64,000 nt of DNA from an uncultured Ruminiclostridium sp. (GCA_910588335.1 CAJUQV010000004.1:1-64000), one strand, 5' to 3'; shown: positions 43,700 through 52,318, counted from the stretch's first letter. Numbers and translations: made by a program. The notes: generated from the letters alone by a model not told the origin.

Positions 43700-44242
43700 A
43701 TGCAGCTTGAAGGCTCAAAAACTCTTGATAACTTAAAAACCGCTTTTATAGGGGAAAGTCAGGCGCGGAACAAGTACAATATCTATGCCGAAATTGCCAG
43801 AAAAGAAGGATATGAACAGATTGGTGATATTTTTGACATGACTGCTCACAATGAGCGGGCACATGCCGAACTGTGGCTGTCGCTTATGAGCGACGGAATA
43901 CCTCAGAATACCGCAAAGGCTTTGGAAAATGCGGCGGGAGGCGAGCGCTACGAATGGACGGAAATGTATGCGGATTTTGCCAAAACCGCCCGACAGGAGG
44001 GCTTTGACAATATCGCCGCGCTGTTTGATATGGTGGCAGCAATTGAAAAAGATCATGAAGCAAGATATAATTGCTTTCTTGATCAGTTAAACGGGGGAAA
44101 GGTATTTACCAAAGATGGGGAAGTAGTATGGGTTTGTCGTAACTGCGGCCATCTCCATACCGGAAAAAATGCGCCCCTTGTATGTCCGGTATGTAAACGG
44201 AAGCAGTCGTTTTTTGAAGTAAAGAACGGAAAAGTACAATAA
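43700..44242 (+). CDS. Rubrerythrin
   Basis: A 180-residue non-haem iron protein. The ferritin-like four-helix domain (1-135) has the di-iron ligands in FIGESQARNKY, MTAHNERAHAE and AAIEKDHEARY. The C-terminal rubredoxin domain has CRNCGHLHTGKNAPLVCPVC. It reduces hydrogen peroxide in anaerobes and protects against oxygen. It is monocistronic, with a terminator 95 nt downstream. Confidence 0.96.
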   Translation: MQLEGSKTLDNLKTAFIGESQARNKYNIYAEIARKEGYEQIGDIFDMTAHNERAHAELWLSLMSDGIPQNTAKALENAAGGERYEWTEMYADFAKTARQEGFDNIAALFDMVAAIEKDHEARYNCFLDQLNGGKVFTKDGEVVWVCRNCGHLHTGKNAPLVCPVCKRKQSFFEVKNGKVQ

Positions 44243-44336
44243 AACGTACACATTTAAGCGGGGTTGGTTACGTAATTGTATCTATCCTATAAAACGGACA
44301 AATATAAAAAGATGTTTTTTGTGAAAAATACCGATA

Positions 44337-44372
44337 AAAAACAGCTTGACCGATGTAGGTCAAGCTGTTTTA
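44337..44372 (+). terminator. Terminator of the rubrerythrin gene
   Basis: AAAACAGCTTGACC pairs perfectly with GGTCAAGCTGTTTT around a GATGTA loop; the A-rich and T-rich flanks allow it to work on both strands. Confidence 0.88.
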
Positions 44373-44475
44373 CGCTTTTTAATAGCGTTGCTACCCTTAA
44401 AACGTCTTACGACGCTGCATAACTTCTTCAAAAAAGGTTATGGCTCAGGGTGGTTAGGAGAGTGATAGGATAATG

Positions 44476-44748
44476 TTATTCACCCTTCTGCTTTGCGAAG
44501 CACTCACTGCAATATACAGGTCTGTCATCACGGGGCTGGAAAGGAACCTTGGCTTCTCCGCCGCAAGCTGCGCAAACAGCGGTGAACATTTCCTTGTTTC
44601 TTCCCGCGTTCTTTCTTGCGTCACGGCATGACTTGCAACGCTGAGGCTCATTTACGAAACCCTTTTCAGCATAAAATTCCTGCTCGCCTGCCGTGAAAAC
44701 AAATTCAGCTCCGCAGTCCTTGCAAATAAGTGTTTTGTCTTCGTACAT
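44476..44748 (-). CDS. Zinc-ribbon domain protein
   Basis: A 90-residue protein with four CxxC pairs: CKDCG, CKSCR, CAACG and CSEC. The first half (LICKDCGAEFVFTAGEQEFY) matches the probable zinc-ribbon domain zf-trcl; the second half (AVCAACGGEAKVPFQPRDDR) matches the CxxCx-SSSS-like ribbon. Such proteins are common in Firmicutes; they probably bind nucleic acid or act in zinc handling. Function is unknown. Confidence 0.85.
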   Translation of the reverse strand: MYEDKTLICKDCGAEFVFTAGEQEFYAEKGFVNEPQRCKSCRDARKNAGRNKEMFTAVCAACGGEAKVPFQPRDDRPVYCSECFAKQKGE

Positions 44749-44775
44749 TCTGTTATACCTCGCTTAAAAAATTTC

Positions 44776-44850
44776 CGACCTCGGACGGATTCGAACCGAC
44801 ACCTTTGAATAAATGAATAAACAACGCTCTTTAACTTAAGCTACCCGGTC
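44776..44850 (-). tRNA. Degenerate tRNA-like sequence
   Basis: Read on the minus strand, a tRNA outline is clear: TA at 8-9, a D arm GCTT...GAGC, and a T arm GTCGG-TTCGAAT-CCGTC with one mismatch. The acceptor GACCGGG pairs with CGAGGTC at only five of seven positions. The anticodon region (TTGTTTATTCATTTATTC) is two bases too long and does not form a 5-bp stem. No CCA follows. This may be a decayed tRNA, a tRNA-like element or an unusual tRNA. Isotype cannot be assigned. Confidence 0.45.
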
Positions 44851-44981
44851 ATATAAAGGAGCAATCAAAATCTGTTCCCTAATATAATAAATAAAATGAA
44901 TGGGATCAGCATTAAACGCTTTTCCGAAAAAGCAGATTTACCACTGCATAATAAATGTCTATTTATCGGAAAAAAGAAAAA

Positions 44982-45560
44982 TTATTGCTCCATGTCCTTA
45001 AAGCAATTGCGAAGCTTTGCTTTTGCCCTTGTTATTGCATTATCCACCGATTTGGCGGATATTCCCAGTTTTTCCGCAATCTGAGTATAGCTGTACGCGG
45101 AAATGTACAGATAAAAAACCTCACGTTCTCTTTCGGAGAGAAGCTCGTCCACCTGCTTCAGCATTTCGTTGTTTTGCTCTTTCAAAATTATCAGATCCTC
45201 TGTTGCGGGATTTCCGTCGCTTATCTCTTCGAGAAACGATTCGTCAAGCGGCGTCGCTAAAAGGGAATTTGCAGAGCCCTTCGCTGCCGCCGAACGCATC
45301 TTGTTTGAGATACAGGCGGAAGCAAACGCGGCAAAGGAACCCTTTTCGGGATTATATGATCTTATCGCGGACAATAGTCCCAAAAAACCTTCAGATACCA
45401 GATCGTCACTTTCAACGCGAGAATTTTTAAAGCAGGAGGCTTTAGCCTTGATCATAGGCATATATCTGCGGATAAGCAATGAGGTATATTGGTTATGTTC
45501 GGACGTTACGCCTTCCTGTTCGGCTTTGGCAGCATCCAGCAAAAGTTGTTCATCGGTCAT
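44982..45560 (-). CDS. Sigma-70 family RNA polymerase sigma factor (SigH-like)
   Basis: A 192-residue sigma factor. Region 2: LLIRRYMPMIKAKASCF, VESDDLVSEGFLGLLSAIRS, FAAFASACISNKM (-10 recognition and melting). Region 4: LSEREREVFYLYISAYSYTQIAEKLG, then SAKSVDNAITRAKAKLR (helix-turn-helix for -35). No regions 1 or 3 of note. Size and layout resemble SigH/SpoOH of spore formers; it could also be a SigI- or ECF-like variant. Regulon unknown. It is monocistronic. Confidence 0.8.
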   Translation of the reverse strand: MTDEQLLLDAAKAEQEGVTSEHNQYTSLLIRRYMPMIKAKASCFKNSRVESDDLVSEGFLGLLSAIRSYNPEKGSFAAFASACISNKMRSAAAKGSANSLLATPLDESFLEEISDGNPATEDLIILKEQNNEMLKQVDELLSEREREVFYLYISAYSYTQIAEKLGISAKSVDNAITRAKAKLRNCFKDMEQ

Positions 45561-45693
45561 TCCGATTCCCCTTCGGTAGTCTAAATTATAACACTAAAAG
45601 TATGCAGAGTCAACTAAAATATAAAATATTGTGAAATTTTGTTAGTTTTATCATAAATTGTAATAAAAAAATTATGAATTATTTACTTTATTT

Positions 45694-46257
45694 TTATGTA
45701 TTTGCGGTGATTATATGCCGCTTATAGGCTTCTCGACCTGTTTTGAACAGGTTCCCACCATGACAGTCTATGGCGACTATCAGTGGAAAATTTCGGATAA
45801 ATATTTTTTTAACGCTTTCGCATCCCAAGTCTTCGAAAGCTACTACCTCACAGCTTTCGATACATTTACATGCCAGCGCCCCCGCGCCGCCAATGGCGCA
45901 GAAATAAACAGCTTCGTTGCGTATTATTGCTTGAGAAACCTCATCGCTTCGTTCTCCTTTTCCTATCATTGCCTTCAAACCCATATCCAGCAGCTTTGGA
46001 GCATAAGGATCCATTCTCCCGGAGGTAGTGGGTCCGCAGGAGCCTATGGCCATTCCTTTTTTGGTTCCCGTAGGGCCGGCGTAATATATGGCGGCGTTAT
46101 CTATTGGAAAAGGAAGTTTTTTCCACTCGTTTATAAGCTGAAAAAAGCGTTTATGAGCAGCGTCGCGTCCCGTATAGATATATCCGCTGAGTTCTACCTT
46201 ATCCCCCGCTTTTAATCGGGGAGCAATTTTTGCAAGTTCCGTTGTATCCGCATTCAT
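45694..46257 (-). CDS. Class I fumarate hydratase / tartrate dehydratase beta subunit (orphan)
   Basis: A 187-residue protein that matches the C-terminal (beta) domain of class I fumarases: AGDKVELSGYIYTGRDAAHK, IYYAGPTGTKKGMAIGSCGP, TTSGRMDPY, GKGERSD and FEDLGCESVKKI. The alpha subunit, which carries most of the 4Fe-4S ligands, usually lies next to it; here the preceding gene on this strand is a DivIVA-like protein. It probably joins an alpha subunit encoded elsewhere to hydrate fumarate. It ends with TAA at a gap of 130 nt from the sigma-factor gene. Confidence 0.87.
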   Translation of the reverse strand: MNADTTELAKIAPRLKAGDKVELSGYIYTGRDAAHKRFFQLINEWKKLPFPIDNAAIYYAGPTGTKKGMAIGSCGPTTSGRMDPYAPKLLDMGLKAMIGKGERSDEVSQAIIRNEAVYFCAIGGAGALACKCIESCEVVAFEDLGCESVKKIFIRNFPLIVAIDCHGGNLFKTGREAYKRHIITANT

Positions 46258-46308
46258 TTATTTTAGATATTCCTTTCTCAGAATCTGTATATAGATATAT
46301 TCATTGTA

Positions 46309-47739
46309 TTAAAGCATTCTCGAAAAAGAGACGTCGGTGCTCATATCGTCCTCGTCGTCCGATTCGGCGGCAAGAAAAGAAAAATCAAACAGATCATCGT
46401 TCTTTCCATCGTTATTGTCGTCTGCATTTTCCTTGTTGAACAATCCCGCCGCATCCATGACCGCCTCAACGTCTTCCGCTTTGATTCCAAGTCCGTCGCT
46501 TCTTTCGCTGTCGTCGGATTCGGTTACAAATATTTCACTAAAAGACTTAATTTCCTCATTTTCACGCTCTTTAAGCATTTCTCCGAGATCATCGGTACTT
46601 TCGCCCGGATTTATAACTATATCGGACAGTGTAAGCGCATTCAGATCATCACCCTTTATTGCCTTTAGCTCATTTTCTGTGATCAGGAAATCTTTTTCGT
46701 GAGCGGGCTGTGCGAGAAGCTTTTCAAATTCATCATCCGAAAGATTGTATGCGGTCGTTTCCTCCGCCAATAAAGCACTCAGATCGTCGTCCATTTCGAT
46801 TTTCGGTGAATATTTTTCGTATTTTAAGGGCGGAACCTCCTCTTTTTTCTTAGTTGAAGCGGGGGCGGCGGAAAAAACAGAGTCGCTATCTTTGGTAAGA
46901 AGCTCGTCAAAGCCTTCAAATGCCGCTTCTTTTGCTTTGGGTGCAGTCTCACTGTGTTCGGGCGAAAACCTGTTAGCCTGTTCGGCAGTGGCTGTTGTGC
47001 CGATGTTTGAGGCGGTTTCGGAAACCGTCTTTCCGAACGTTATTGATTCAGGCACAAAATCATTTTTAGTGTCTGTGGTATTTTTGAGGGAGTTTTTAAC
47101 ATCTGATTCCGATCTTTCGGGCAAGGGTTCAGCCAAAAGTTCAGATGGAATTTCCGACAGGGACTTATCGTTTTTTTCCGAAGAATCGAACTCTTTTTCA
47201 GGCTGAATTTCACTTATGTTAGCGTTGTCTCCGAAAAATTCGCCCTTCCAGCGCTGTTCCATTTCCTCAAGGGTTTTTTCCACCGAACCGCTTATAGTGC
47301 GAAGTTCTCTGGTGAACTGCATATATGCCTTGGCGGCGCGCGCTCTTATTATTCCGTCGGAATTGTTTTCGGAGGTGGCGGCAGAAAGCTGACTGCGGAG
47401 AGAAGCTATTTTTTCCTTGCTTACTCTCAATTCATCTTCAAGCTCGTTTATACGGTTCTGCTGCTGCTTTAGTATCTGATTGCGCTCGCTTAGTTTCTCA
47501 CCCCACAATTTTTCACTTTCGGCGCGTATTACCTCACGTTCGTGCTTCAGTGCGTCGTTGGAAGCGGCGGGATTTTCCAGAGCGGAGGACAGCTTCTGCT
47601 CGAATTCCTCCTCCATTGTCTTCATTTTTCTTCTTAGATTTGCGATGTACATGTTTACATCGTTTTTATCAAAGCCGAAAGCAACCGTTTTAAAACCGTC
47701 GCTTGATTCCGGACCGGAAATTTTTTTCGATGATGCCAT
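46309..47739 (-). CDS. DivIVA-domain coiled-coil protein
   Basis: A 476-residue protein. The ATG reading MASSKKISGPESSDGF is chosen because TTGGAGG stands 5 nt before it. Residues 15-50 carry a DivIVA N-terminal motif (FKTVAFGFDKNDVNMYIANL) followed by coiled coil to about residue 140 (KTMEEEFEQKLSSALEN; INELEDELRVSKEKIASLRS). The rest is acidic and disordered, rich in Asp/Glu/Ser. DivIVA-like proteins bind curved membranes and recruit division or polar factors. No partner gene is adjacent. The long acidic tail is unusual for GpsB or DivIVA themselves. Confidence 0.78.
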   Translation of the reverse strand: MASSKKISGPESSDGFKTVAFGFDKNDVNMYIANLRRKMKTMEEEFEQKLSSALENPAASNDALKHEREVIRAESEKLWGEKLSERNQILKQQQNRINELEDELRVSKEKIASLRSQLSAATSENNSDGIIRARAAKAYMQFTRELRTISGSVEKTLEEMEQRWKGEFFGDNANISEIQPEKEFDSSEKNDKSLSEIPSELLAEPLPERSESDVKNSLKNTTDTKNDFVPESITFGKTVSETASNIGTTATAEQANRFSPEHSETAPKAKEAAFEGFDELLTKDSDSVFSAAPASTKKKEEVPPLKYEKYSPKIEMDDDLSALLAEETTAYNLSDDEFEKLLAQPAHEKDFLITENELKAIKGDDLNALTLSDIVINPGESTDDLGEMLKERENEEIKSFSEIFVTESDDSERSDGLGIKAEDVEAVMDAAGLFNKENADDNNDGKNDDLFDFSFLAAESDDEDDMSTDVSFSRML

Positions 47740-48274
47740 AATTACCTCCAAAGTATTGCTCCTCAACGACATCTTGCCGCGGACTAGGAAAAATCAAGAT
47801 AAAAAAGCGCAGCAATATGTGTATATCGCCGGCATTTTTGACAAAGAGGCCTTTCATTTGCGGCAGTATCGCCGGCAGGATTTCACATGGTGAGCAATAG
47901 TATACTTTATCAATATAATTATACCAGTGAAGGCTTTTAAATGCAATAGTGATATTTCCTAAAAAAGAGTCCGTTTTTTTTAGCACGGTTTGTTAAGGGA
48001 ATTATTGGCGGAGAGACCGTTTCAAATCAAATTCCACAGGCTTAAACGGATTGTAAACCAAATATCCTTTGCTGTTGGCCAATCCAATCATATAACCTCT
48101 GCCGGATGTCCCATGCCTATTAGACGGCAAGTTTTTATGAGACTTTGCATACAAAGTTTATTCGTCTCTCGGTTTAGTTGGGGATAAAAATCCCACATTG
48201 AATTTCTGAATCGTTTAGCAACTCCGGCAGCTTGTTTAAGATGCACTTTAATTTGTTTCCTGTCTTATATAAGA
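47740..48274. other. Non-coding gap with a family repeat
   Basis: No credible gene is seen. The stretch 48186-48240 is the second copy of the repeat at 41703-41760. Reading frames that cross it lack ribosome-binding sites and have repeat-like composition. The first 150 nt form the divIVA-like gene's leader and promoter region on the minus strand. Confidence 0.5.
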
Positions 48275-48507
48275 ACCTGTCCACATAGGAATTGGCACGC
48301 GTCTTTTCGGCATATTTTGCCCATGACTGCGTTTCGTCATTTGCTTTGCTGTCGGCGTCTCCTTGTGCCGCCTTTGGGCAAATGACTGAGCACATTGTGT
48401 GATAAAATTTCTTGACTTGCTTTTACTGCAATCCGGCCTGCGAAATTTTGCCTTGTACTCGGCAAAATCTGCTTGAAAATCCACGCACAATTCCTATGTG
48501 GACTGGT
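48275..48507. mobile_element. MITE-like element with 16-bp perfect terminal inverted repeats
   Basis: GTCCACATAGGAATTG (48279-48294) and CAATTCCTATGTGGAC (48488-48503) are perfect inverted repeats, flanked by AACC and GGTT in mirror position. The interior (about 190 bp) has no gene; text like AAAATCCACG is shared with 18669-18678. The outline fits a non-autonomous transposable element or a large hairpin repeat. I could not define a target duplication. Confidence 0.6.
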
Positions 48508-48673
48508 TTTAAATTTAGTATAAGCCTTAAAAAGCGGTATTACAGTATTATGTAAAGAGCTTGTGTTTTCTTGGTGTCTTTCGTTTTATATTTTCTTTCT
48601 AAAACGATATTTTGTAATTTATATTGTTGAATGAAAGAAGTACATGGTGCAAAAAAATTTTTTGCAAAAAGAC

Positions 48674-48702
48674 TTGTAACCAAGTCAAATTTAGTGTATA
48701 AT
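48674..48702 (+). promoter_or_regulatory. Sigma-A promoter upstream of ireB
   Basis: TTGTAA (48674-48679) and TATAAT (48697-48702) are 17 nt apart. About 145 nt of leader follow before the ireB start; it has GC-rich short pairs (GCGGTAGC) but no known riboswitch form. Confidence 0.65.
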
Positions 48703-48851
48703 GTAATATATATGAGAGTGTATCTGCATTGAACGGAAAGATAAAATCACCGGAACAAGTTTTTTTGAGGCTGCAAAAGCGGTAGCGACAGCTTACTCCA
48801 ATGTGAATACTTCCATATGAAATTTTCTTCGTCAAGTCAGGAGGGAATACA

Positions 48852-49100
48852 ATGCACGAAAAAACAATGACCTTTTCGGTGCGCGACGAGCGTGAATCCG
48901 AAATGAAGGAGATACTTTGCACAGTTTATGAGGCTTTGAAGGAAAAGGGATACAATCCCATAAACCAGCTTGTGGGATACATTCTTTCCGAGGATCCTAC
49001 TTATATTACAACTTATAAAAACGCCCGCAGTCTTATAAGACATATCGACCGTGACGAGCTGCTTCAATCTTTGGTCAGAAACTATCTCGGCGAAGAGTAA
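48852..49100 (+). CDS. ireB: IreB family regulatory phosphoprotein (UPF0297)
   Basis: An 82-residue protein behind AGGAGGG. It begins MHEKTMTFSVRDERESEMKE and contains NPINQLVGYILSEDPTYITT and YKNARSLIRHIDRDELLQSL, the whole family pattern. In Enterococcus IreB is phosphorylated by the Ser/Thr kinase IreK and affects cephalosporin resistance. In most Firmicutes it stands next to ruvX; here it is alone with its own promoter and terminator. Confidence 0.95.
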   Translation: MHEKTMTFSVRDERESEMKEILCTVYEALKEKGYNPINQLVGYILSEDPTYITTYKNARSLIRHIDRDELLQSLVRNYLGEE

Positions 49101-49111
49101 CCTCCAATATG

Positions 49112-49140
49112 TGACCGACTGATACTCGGTCATTTTTTTT
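49112..49140 (+). terminator. Terminator of ireB
   Basis: TGACCGA (49112-49118) pairs with TCGGTCA (49126-49132), followed by eight T. The remaining gap to 49475 is AT-rich, without a credible gene; a reading frame at 49222-49455 has no ribosome-binding site. Confidence 0.85.
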
Positions 49141-49475
49141 GAAAAAAGAATAATTTTACAGTAATTTAATAAGCATAAAGCGGCATTATTTCAGCAAAAT
49201 ATTGACAGACAGGCAATCCGAATGCTGTTCTTATTCTGTTATATGGTATCTAAGAAAATAATACGTCATCGGGTTGAGAGAGCAAATCACTCAGATGAGC
49301 CGGCGACTAAAAAGGTTTGTCATTTGAAGAGAAAAATAACGCGTAATACTAATTTTAATTGCCGATATATTGTGTTATTTTCTTTGATTGCTGTAATTTC
49401 CGATAGACTGCAAATTTTGTCTGTACTCTTATTGGAAATTAGCTTGTCAAGCTAAGCTGAAAGGATATGTTTTTT

Positions 49476-50402
49476 ATGAAAATAAAAGCCGTGCTGCTTT
49501 CTTTGATCATAATGTCGGGTATGATGCTTTCGGGATGTTCCTTTGACGAAAACGGAGCCGCTCCGGGGGAAACGGAAAATGATTCCCGGAGCGAAACTGA
49601 AGGTATTCCCGACGAGGACGCTTTAAACGGACTCAAAACCGCCGACGCCGAGGCGGAGAGGATCGGCGTTCTGTCTTTAACCGACGTTTCTTGCGTGTCA
49701 ACCGCCGACAATACCCTCATAGGGTGGGGACTCGGACGTGACAAGGACGGACTTGACCGTCCCGTGGACGCTGTTAAGGCGCAGGAAAAATACGGCGAAC
49801 ATTCCGCTTTGTTTATTGATACCTCTGAAGAAAAGCGCATTTTTCTCACTTTTGACGAGGGCTATGAAAACGGTTATACGGGCGCAATTCTCGATACTTT
49901 GAAGCAAAAAGGGGTTAAAGCGGCGTTTTTTGTCACTTATGATTACTGCATATCCTCTCCGGATTTAGTGGAGAGAATGATAGCGGAGGGTCACATTGTG
50001 GGTAACCACAGTTACACTCATCCCAGCTTTCCGTCCTGTTCCGATGAGGAAACGCAAAAAGAAGTTATGACGCTTCATGACTACGTTAAAGATAATTTTG
50101 GGTACGAAATGAAATTTTTCCGTTTTCCAATGGGAGAATTCAGCGAAAGAACCCTTTTGCAGCTTGATTCCATGGGCTACACAAGCGTTTTCTGGAGTTT
50201 CGCCTATAAGGACTGGAATCCGGACAGTCAGCCTTCCGCGTCGGAAGCCTTGGAAATCGTGACCAGTTCTGTTCACAGCGGAGCGATATACCTTCTCCAT
50301 GCCGTATCAAAGGCCAATTCCGACGCTTTGGGAGACATAATCGACCGTTGGAGGTCTGACGGCTATGAAATAGCGGACTTGAAACAATGTATAAATAATT
50401 AA
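49476..50402 (+). CDS. PdaA-like polysaccharide deacetylase lipoprotein
   Basis: A 308-residue lipoprotein; the ATG 10 nt after AAAGGA is chosen. The lipobox ends at C21 (MMLSGC). An acidic linker precedes a domain that starts at about residue 75 with GWGLGRDKDGLDRPVDAV and carries the PdaA form of the catalytic motif, LTFDEGYENGYTGAILD, then VGNHSYTHPSFP (HxxxH), FFRFPMGEFS and AIYLLHAVS. PdaA removes acetyl from muramic acid, leading to the muramic delta-lactam of spore cortex. The lipid anchor fits extracytoplasmic work. The spore role is inference from the family. Confidence 0.85.
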   Translation: MKIKAVLLSLIIMSGMMLSGCSFDENGAAPGETENDSRSETEGIPDEDALNGLKTADAEAERIGVLSLTDVSCVSTADNTLIGWGLGRDKDGLDRPVDAVKAQEKYGEHSALFIDTSEEKRIFLTFDEGYENGYTGAILDTLKQKGVKAAFFVTYDYCISSPDLVERMIAEGHIVGNHSYTHPSFPSCSDEETQKEVMTLHDYVKDNFGYEMKFFRFPMGEFSERTLLQLDSMGYTSVFWSFAYKDWNPDSQPSASEALEIVTSSVHSGAIYLLHAVSKANSDALGDIIDRWRSDGYEIADLKQCINN

Positions 50403-50419
50403 AAAACGGAGGTAACTCT

Positions 50420-51031
50420 TTGGCGGAAACGTTTGTATATGTGACACTTATAGAGGGTATCACCGAGGAACAGCTTTCGGCTGCGTCCGAAGGACTCCCC
50501 GAATGGCGCAAAGAGTGTATTAAAGGAAAAAGCCTTTTCGGGAGGATTGAGGGAACTTTTGCCTATCTGCTTCTAATGAAGCTTGTATCAGAGCGATTCG
50601 GTTTAACCGATACCGCTCGTTTTACATACGGAAAATACGGAAAACCATATTTTTCCGGTATCAATGTTTTTTTCAGTATCAGCCATTGTAAAACTGCGGT
50701 GGCGGCCGCCGCATCTCTCACTGAGATTGGTGCGGATATTATGGACAACAGGCCGATAAACGAAAAAATAGCGCTGCGTATATGCAGCGAAATGGAATTG
50801 GATAAATTCAATAGAGTGAAGGATAAACAGAGCTTTTTAAGGGAACTTTGGTGTAAAAAGGAGAGTCTTGTAAAAAAAAGCGGCATAGGCTTCAATAAAG
50901 GTTTTATTTCGGCGGATACGGAAAATTTTGACTTTTATGTGTTTACCGCCGAAAAATATACCGTATCCTTGGCCGCTGATCCTTGTGATACGGTAATTTT
51001 AAGTGAAATTCCGTTTTCCGAGCTGTTATGA
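50420..51031 (+). CDS. 4'-phosphopantetheinyl transferase (Sfp type)
   Basis: A 203-residue protein from a TTG start with an ACGGAGG site 7 nt upstream. Sfp motifs: GKPYFSGINVFFSISHCKTA, IGADIMDNRP (first metal Asp present, while the following Glu of the usual GIDIE is replaced by Met) and LRELWCKKESLVKKSGIGF (W..KES..K). It would load phosphopantetheine on acyl or peptidyl carrier proteins. The Met may affect metal binding; many family members tolerate Gln or others there. It follows the deacetylase by 17 nt. Confidence 0.87.
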   Translation: MAETFVYVTLIEGITEEQLSAASEGLPEWRKECIKGKSLFGRIEGTFAYLLLMKLVSERFGLTDTARFTYGKYGKPYFSGINVFFSISHCKTAVAAAASLTEIGADIMDNRPINEKIALRICSEMELDKFNRVKDKQSFLRELWCKKESLVKKSGIGFNKGFISADTENFDFYVFTAEKYTVSLAADPCDTVILSEIPFSELL

Positions 51032-51036
51032 TATCG

Positions 51037-51474
51037 TTATTCGCTGTCATCATATTTCGTAAAATTCTCCTCTTCATTCGTTTTCGCGGATGAAGATTTA
51101 TCAGATAAGCTTTCTCTCATAAAATATCGTAATCTGAGATAAGTTTCCTCGCTTATGACATGTTCCACTTTACAAGCGTCCAGCTCGGCTGTGGTTGGAT
51201 TTACGCCAAGCTTTTTTATGAAGAACTCGCGTATCACGAGATGGCGGTCGTATACTTGTTTTGCCCGTTTAAGTCCTGTTTTGGTAAGTTTTATCTGTCC
51301 GTCTGCCGCCATCGTTATATATCCAAGCTCTTTTAGAATGCTCATTCCCTTGCTTACACTGGGTTTGGAATAGCCCATTTCGGTGGCGATATCTATTGAA
51401 CGCACAAAGCCAGTGCGGTTTTGCAGAATATATATTGTCTCAAGGTAATCTTCGCCCGAACGCTGTATGTCCAT
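51037..51474 (-). CDS. DtxR/MntR family metal-dependent repressor
   Basis: A 145-residue regulator. The N-terminal winged HTH (SGEDYLETIYILQNRTGFVR, SIDIATEMGYSKPSVSKGMS) is followed by a dimerization domain with metal ligands in VYDRHLVIREFFIKKLGV and DACKVEHVISEETYLRL (Cys, Glu, His). No SH3 domain, so it is of the short MntR type for Mn or Fe. It is convergent with the PPTase gene at 5 nt distance. No transporter gene is adjacent, so the target is not visible here. Confidence 0.92.
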   Translation of the reverse strand: MDIQRSGEDYLETIYILQNRTGFVRSIDIATEMGYSKPSVSKGMSILKELGYITMAADGQIKLTKTGLKRAKQVYDRHLVIREFFIKKLGVNPTTAELDACKVEHVISEETYLRLRYFMRESLSDKSSSAKTNEEENFTKYDDSE

Positions 51475-51499
51475 ATCCGATACGCTCCTTTGCTTTTAT

Positions 51500-51655
51500 G
51501 GGCTGTCTGAAAAGTCACTTTTTGCATATTTTCTGCTGACTGCCGGTTCTTTTTTTGTCAAGAATGCTTGAAATATTACCGTATTTCTTCGATTTTTCCC
51601 TTAAATCGCTGTGCATTTAGCGAAAATGTACAAAATTACTTGGTTTCAGTAGGCC
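51500..51655 (-). repeat. GGGC...GCC palindromic intergenic element, copy 3
   Basis: Inverted copy of 38809-38957. On the minus strand it reads ...AAGTAATTTTGTACATTTTC, then CGCTAAATGCACAGCGATTT and TCAAGCATTCTTGAC, ending TTTTCAGACAGCCC. It fills most of the gap between dtxR and ybaK and belongs to neither gene. Confidence 0.8.
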
Positions 51656-51773
51656 TCAATAAATTTATTTTAACATATTTATGCGGATTTTGCAAGGATT
51701 TACTGTGTTTTTAAACGAATTTATTTTTTACTATAATTTTTTTGAATTATTATGACGGAAAGAGGGAATAAAA

Positions 51774-52247
51774 ATGTCGGAAGCCAAAACAAACGCCATG
51801 CGTATTCTCGAACAAAACAATATTGCCTACGAATCCCACGCATACCCTCACGGAAAAGAGGCGCCTGACGGTGAAACCGTGGCAAGGCTTTTGGGGCAGG
51901 ATCCGGACAGGGTATTTAAAACGCTTGTTACCAAAGGGAAGAACAATTATTTTGTTTTTGTTCTGCCTGTTTTAAAGGAATTGAACTTGAAAAAAGCTGC
52001 GGCGGCTGTAGGAGAAAAATCCGTGGAAATGATTCCGGTAAAAGATATAAACAGGGTGACGGGATATATAAGAGGCGGTTGTTCTCCGGTTGGAATGAAA
52101 AAACAATATAATACGGTTTTTGCAGAGGAGTGCACGGTTGTTAAAAAAATCATTGTCAGCGGCGGAAAAGTCGGGATTCAGATAGAAACAGATGTATCTG
52201 AGCTTGTTAAATTGGTGGGAGGAATTATTAGGGATATCACTTTATGA
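51774..52247 (+). CDS. ybaK: Cys-tRNA(Pro)/Cys-tRNA(Cys) deacylase YbaK
   Basis: A 157-residue protein of usual length. It has the INS-superfamily pattern: NAMRILEQNNIAYESHAYPH, DPDRVFKTLVTKGKNNYFVF, VLPVLKELNLKKAAAAVGEK, and IRGGCSPVGMKKQYNTVF with the family's GGxSPxG loop. It clears mischarged Cys-tRNA(Pro). Monocistronic with its own site (GAAAGAGGG). Confidence 0.94.
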   Translation: MSEAKTNAMRILEQNNIAYESHAYPHGKEAPDGETVARLLGQDPDRVFKTLVTKGKNNYFVFVLPVLKELNLKKAAAAVGEKSVEMIPVKDINRVTGYIRGGCSPVGMKKQYNTVFAEECTVVKKIIVSGGKVGIQIETDVSELVKLVGGIIRDITL

Positions 52248-52318
52248 CTATTTATAGGACTTTTATTTGGTAAAAATGCAAAAAAAATCTTTTTTTCTGA
52301 CTTTTTTTGCTAAAAACA

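Noticed and set aside
48174..48490. Two minus-strand frames in the MITE-like region
   Set aside because: They start inside inverted-repeat ends, lack ribosome-binding sites and match nothing I recognise.
49222..49455. 77-codon frame between ireB and the deacetylase
   Set aside because: No ribosome-binding site; AT-rich translation with no domain.
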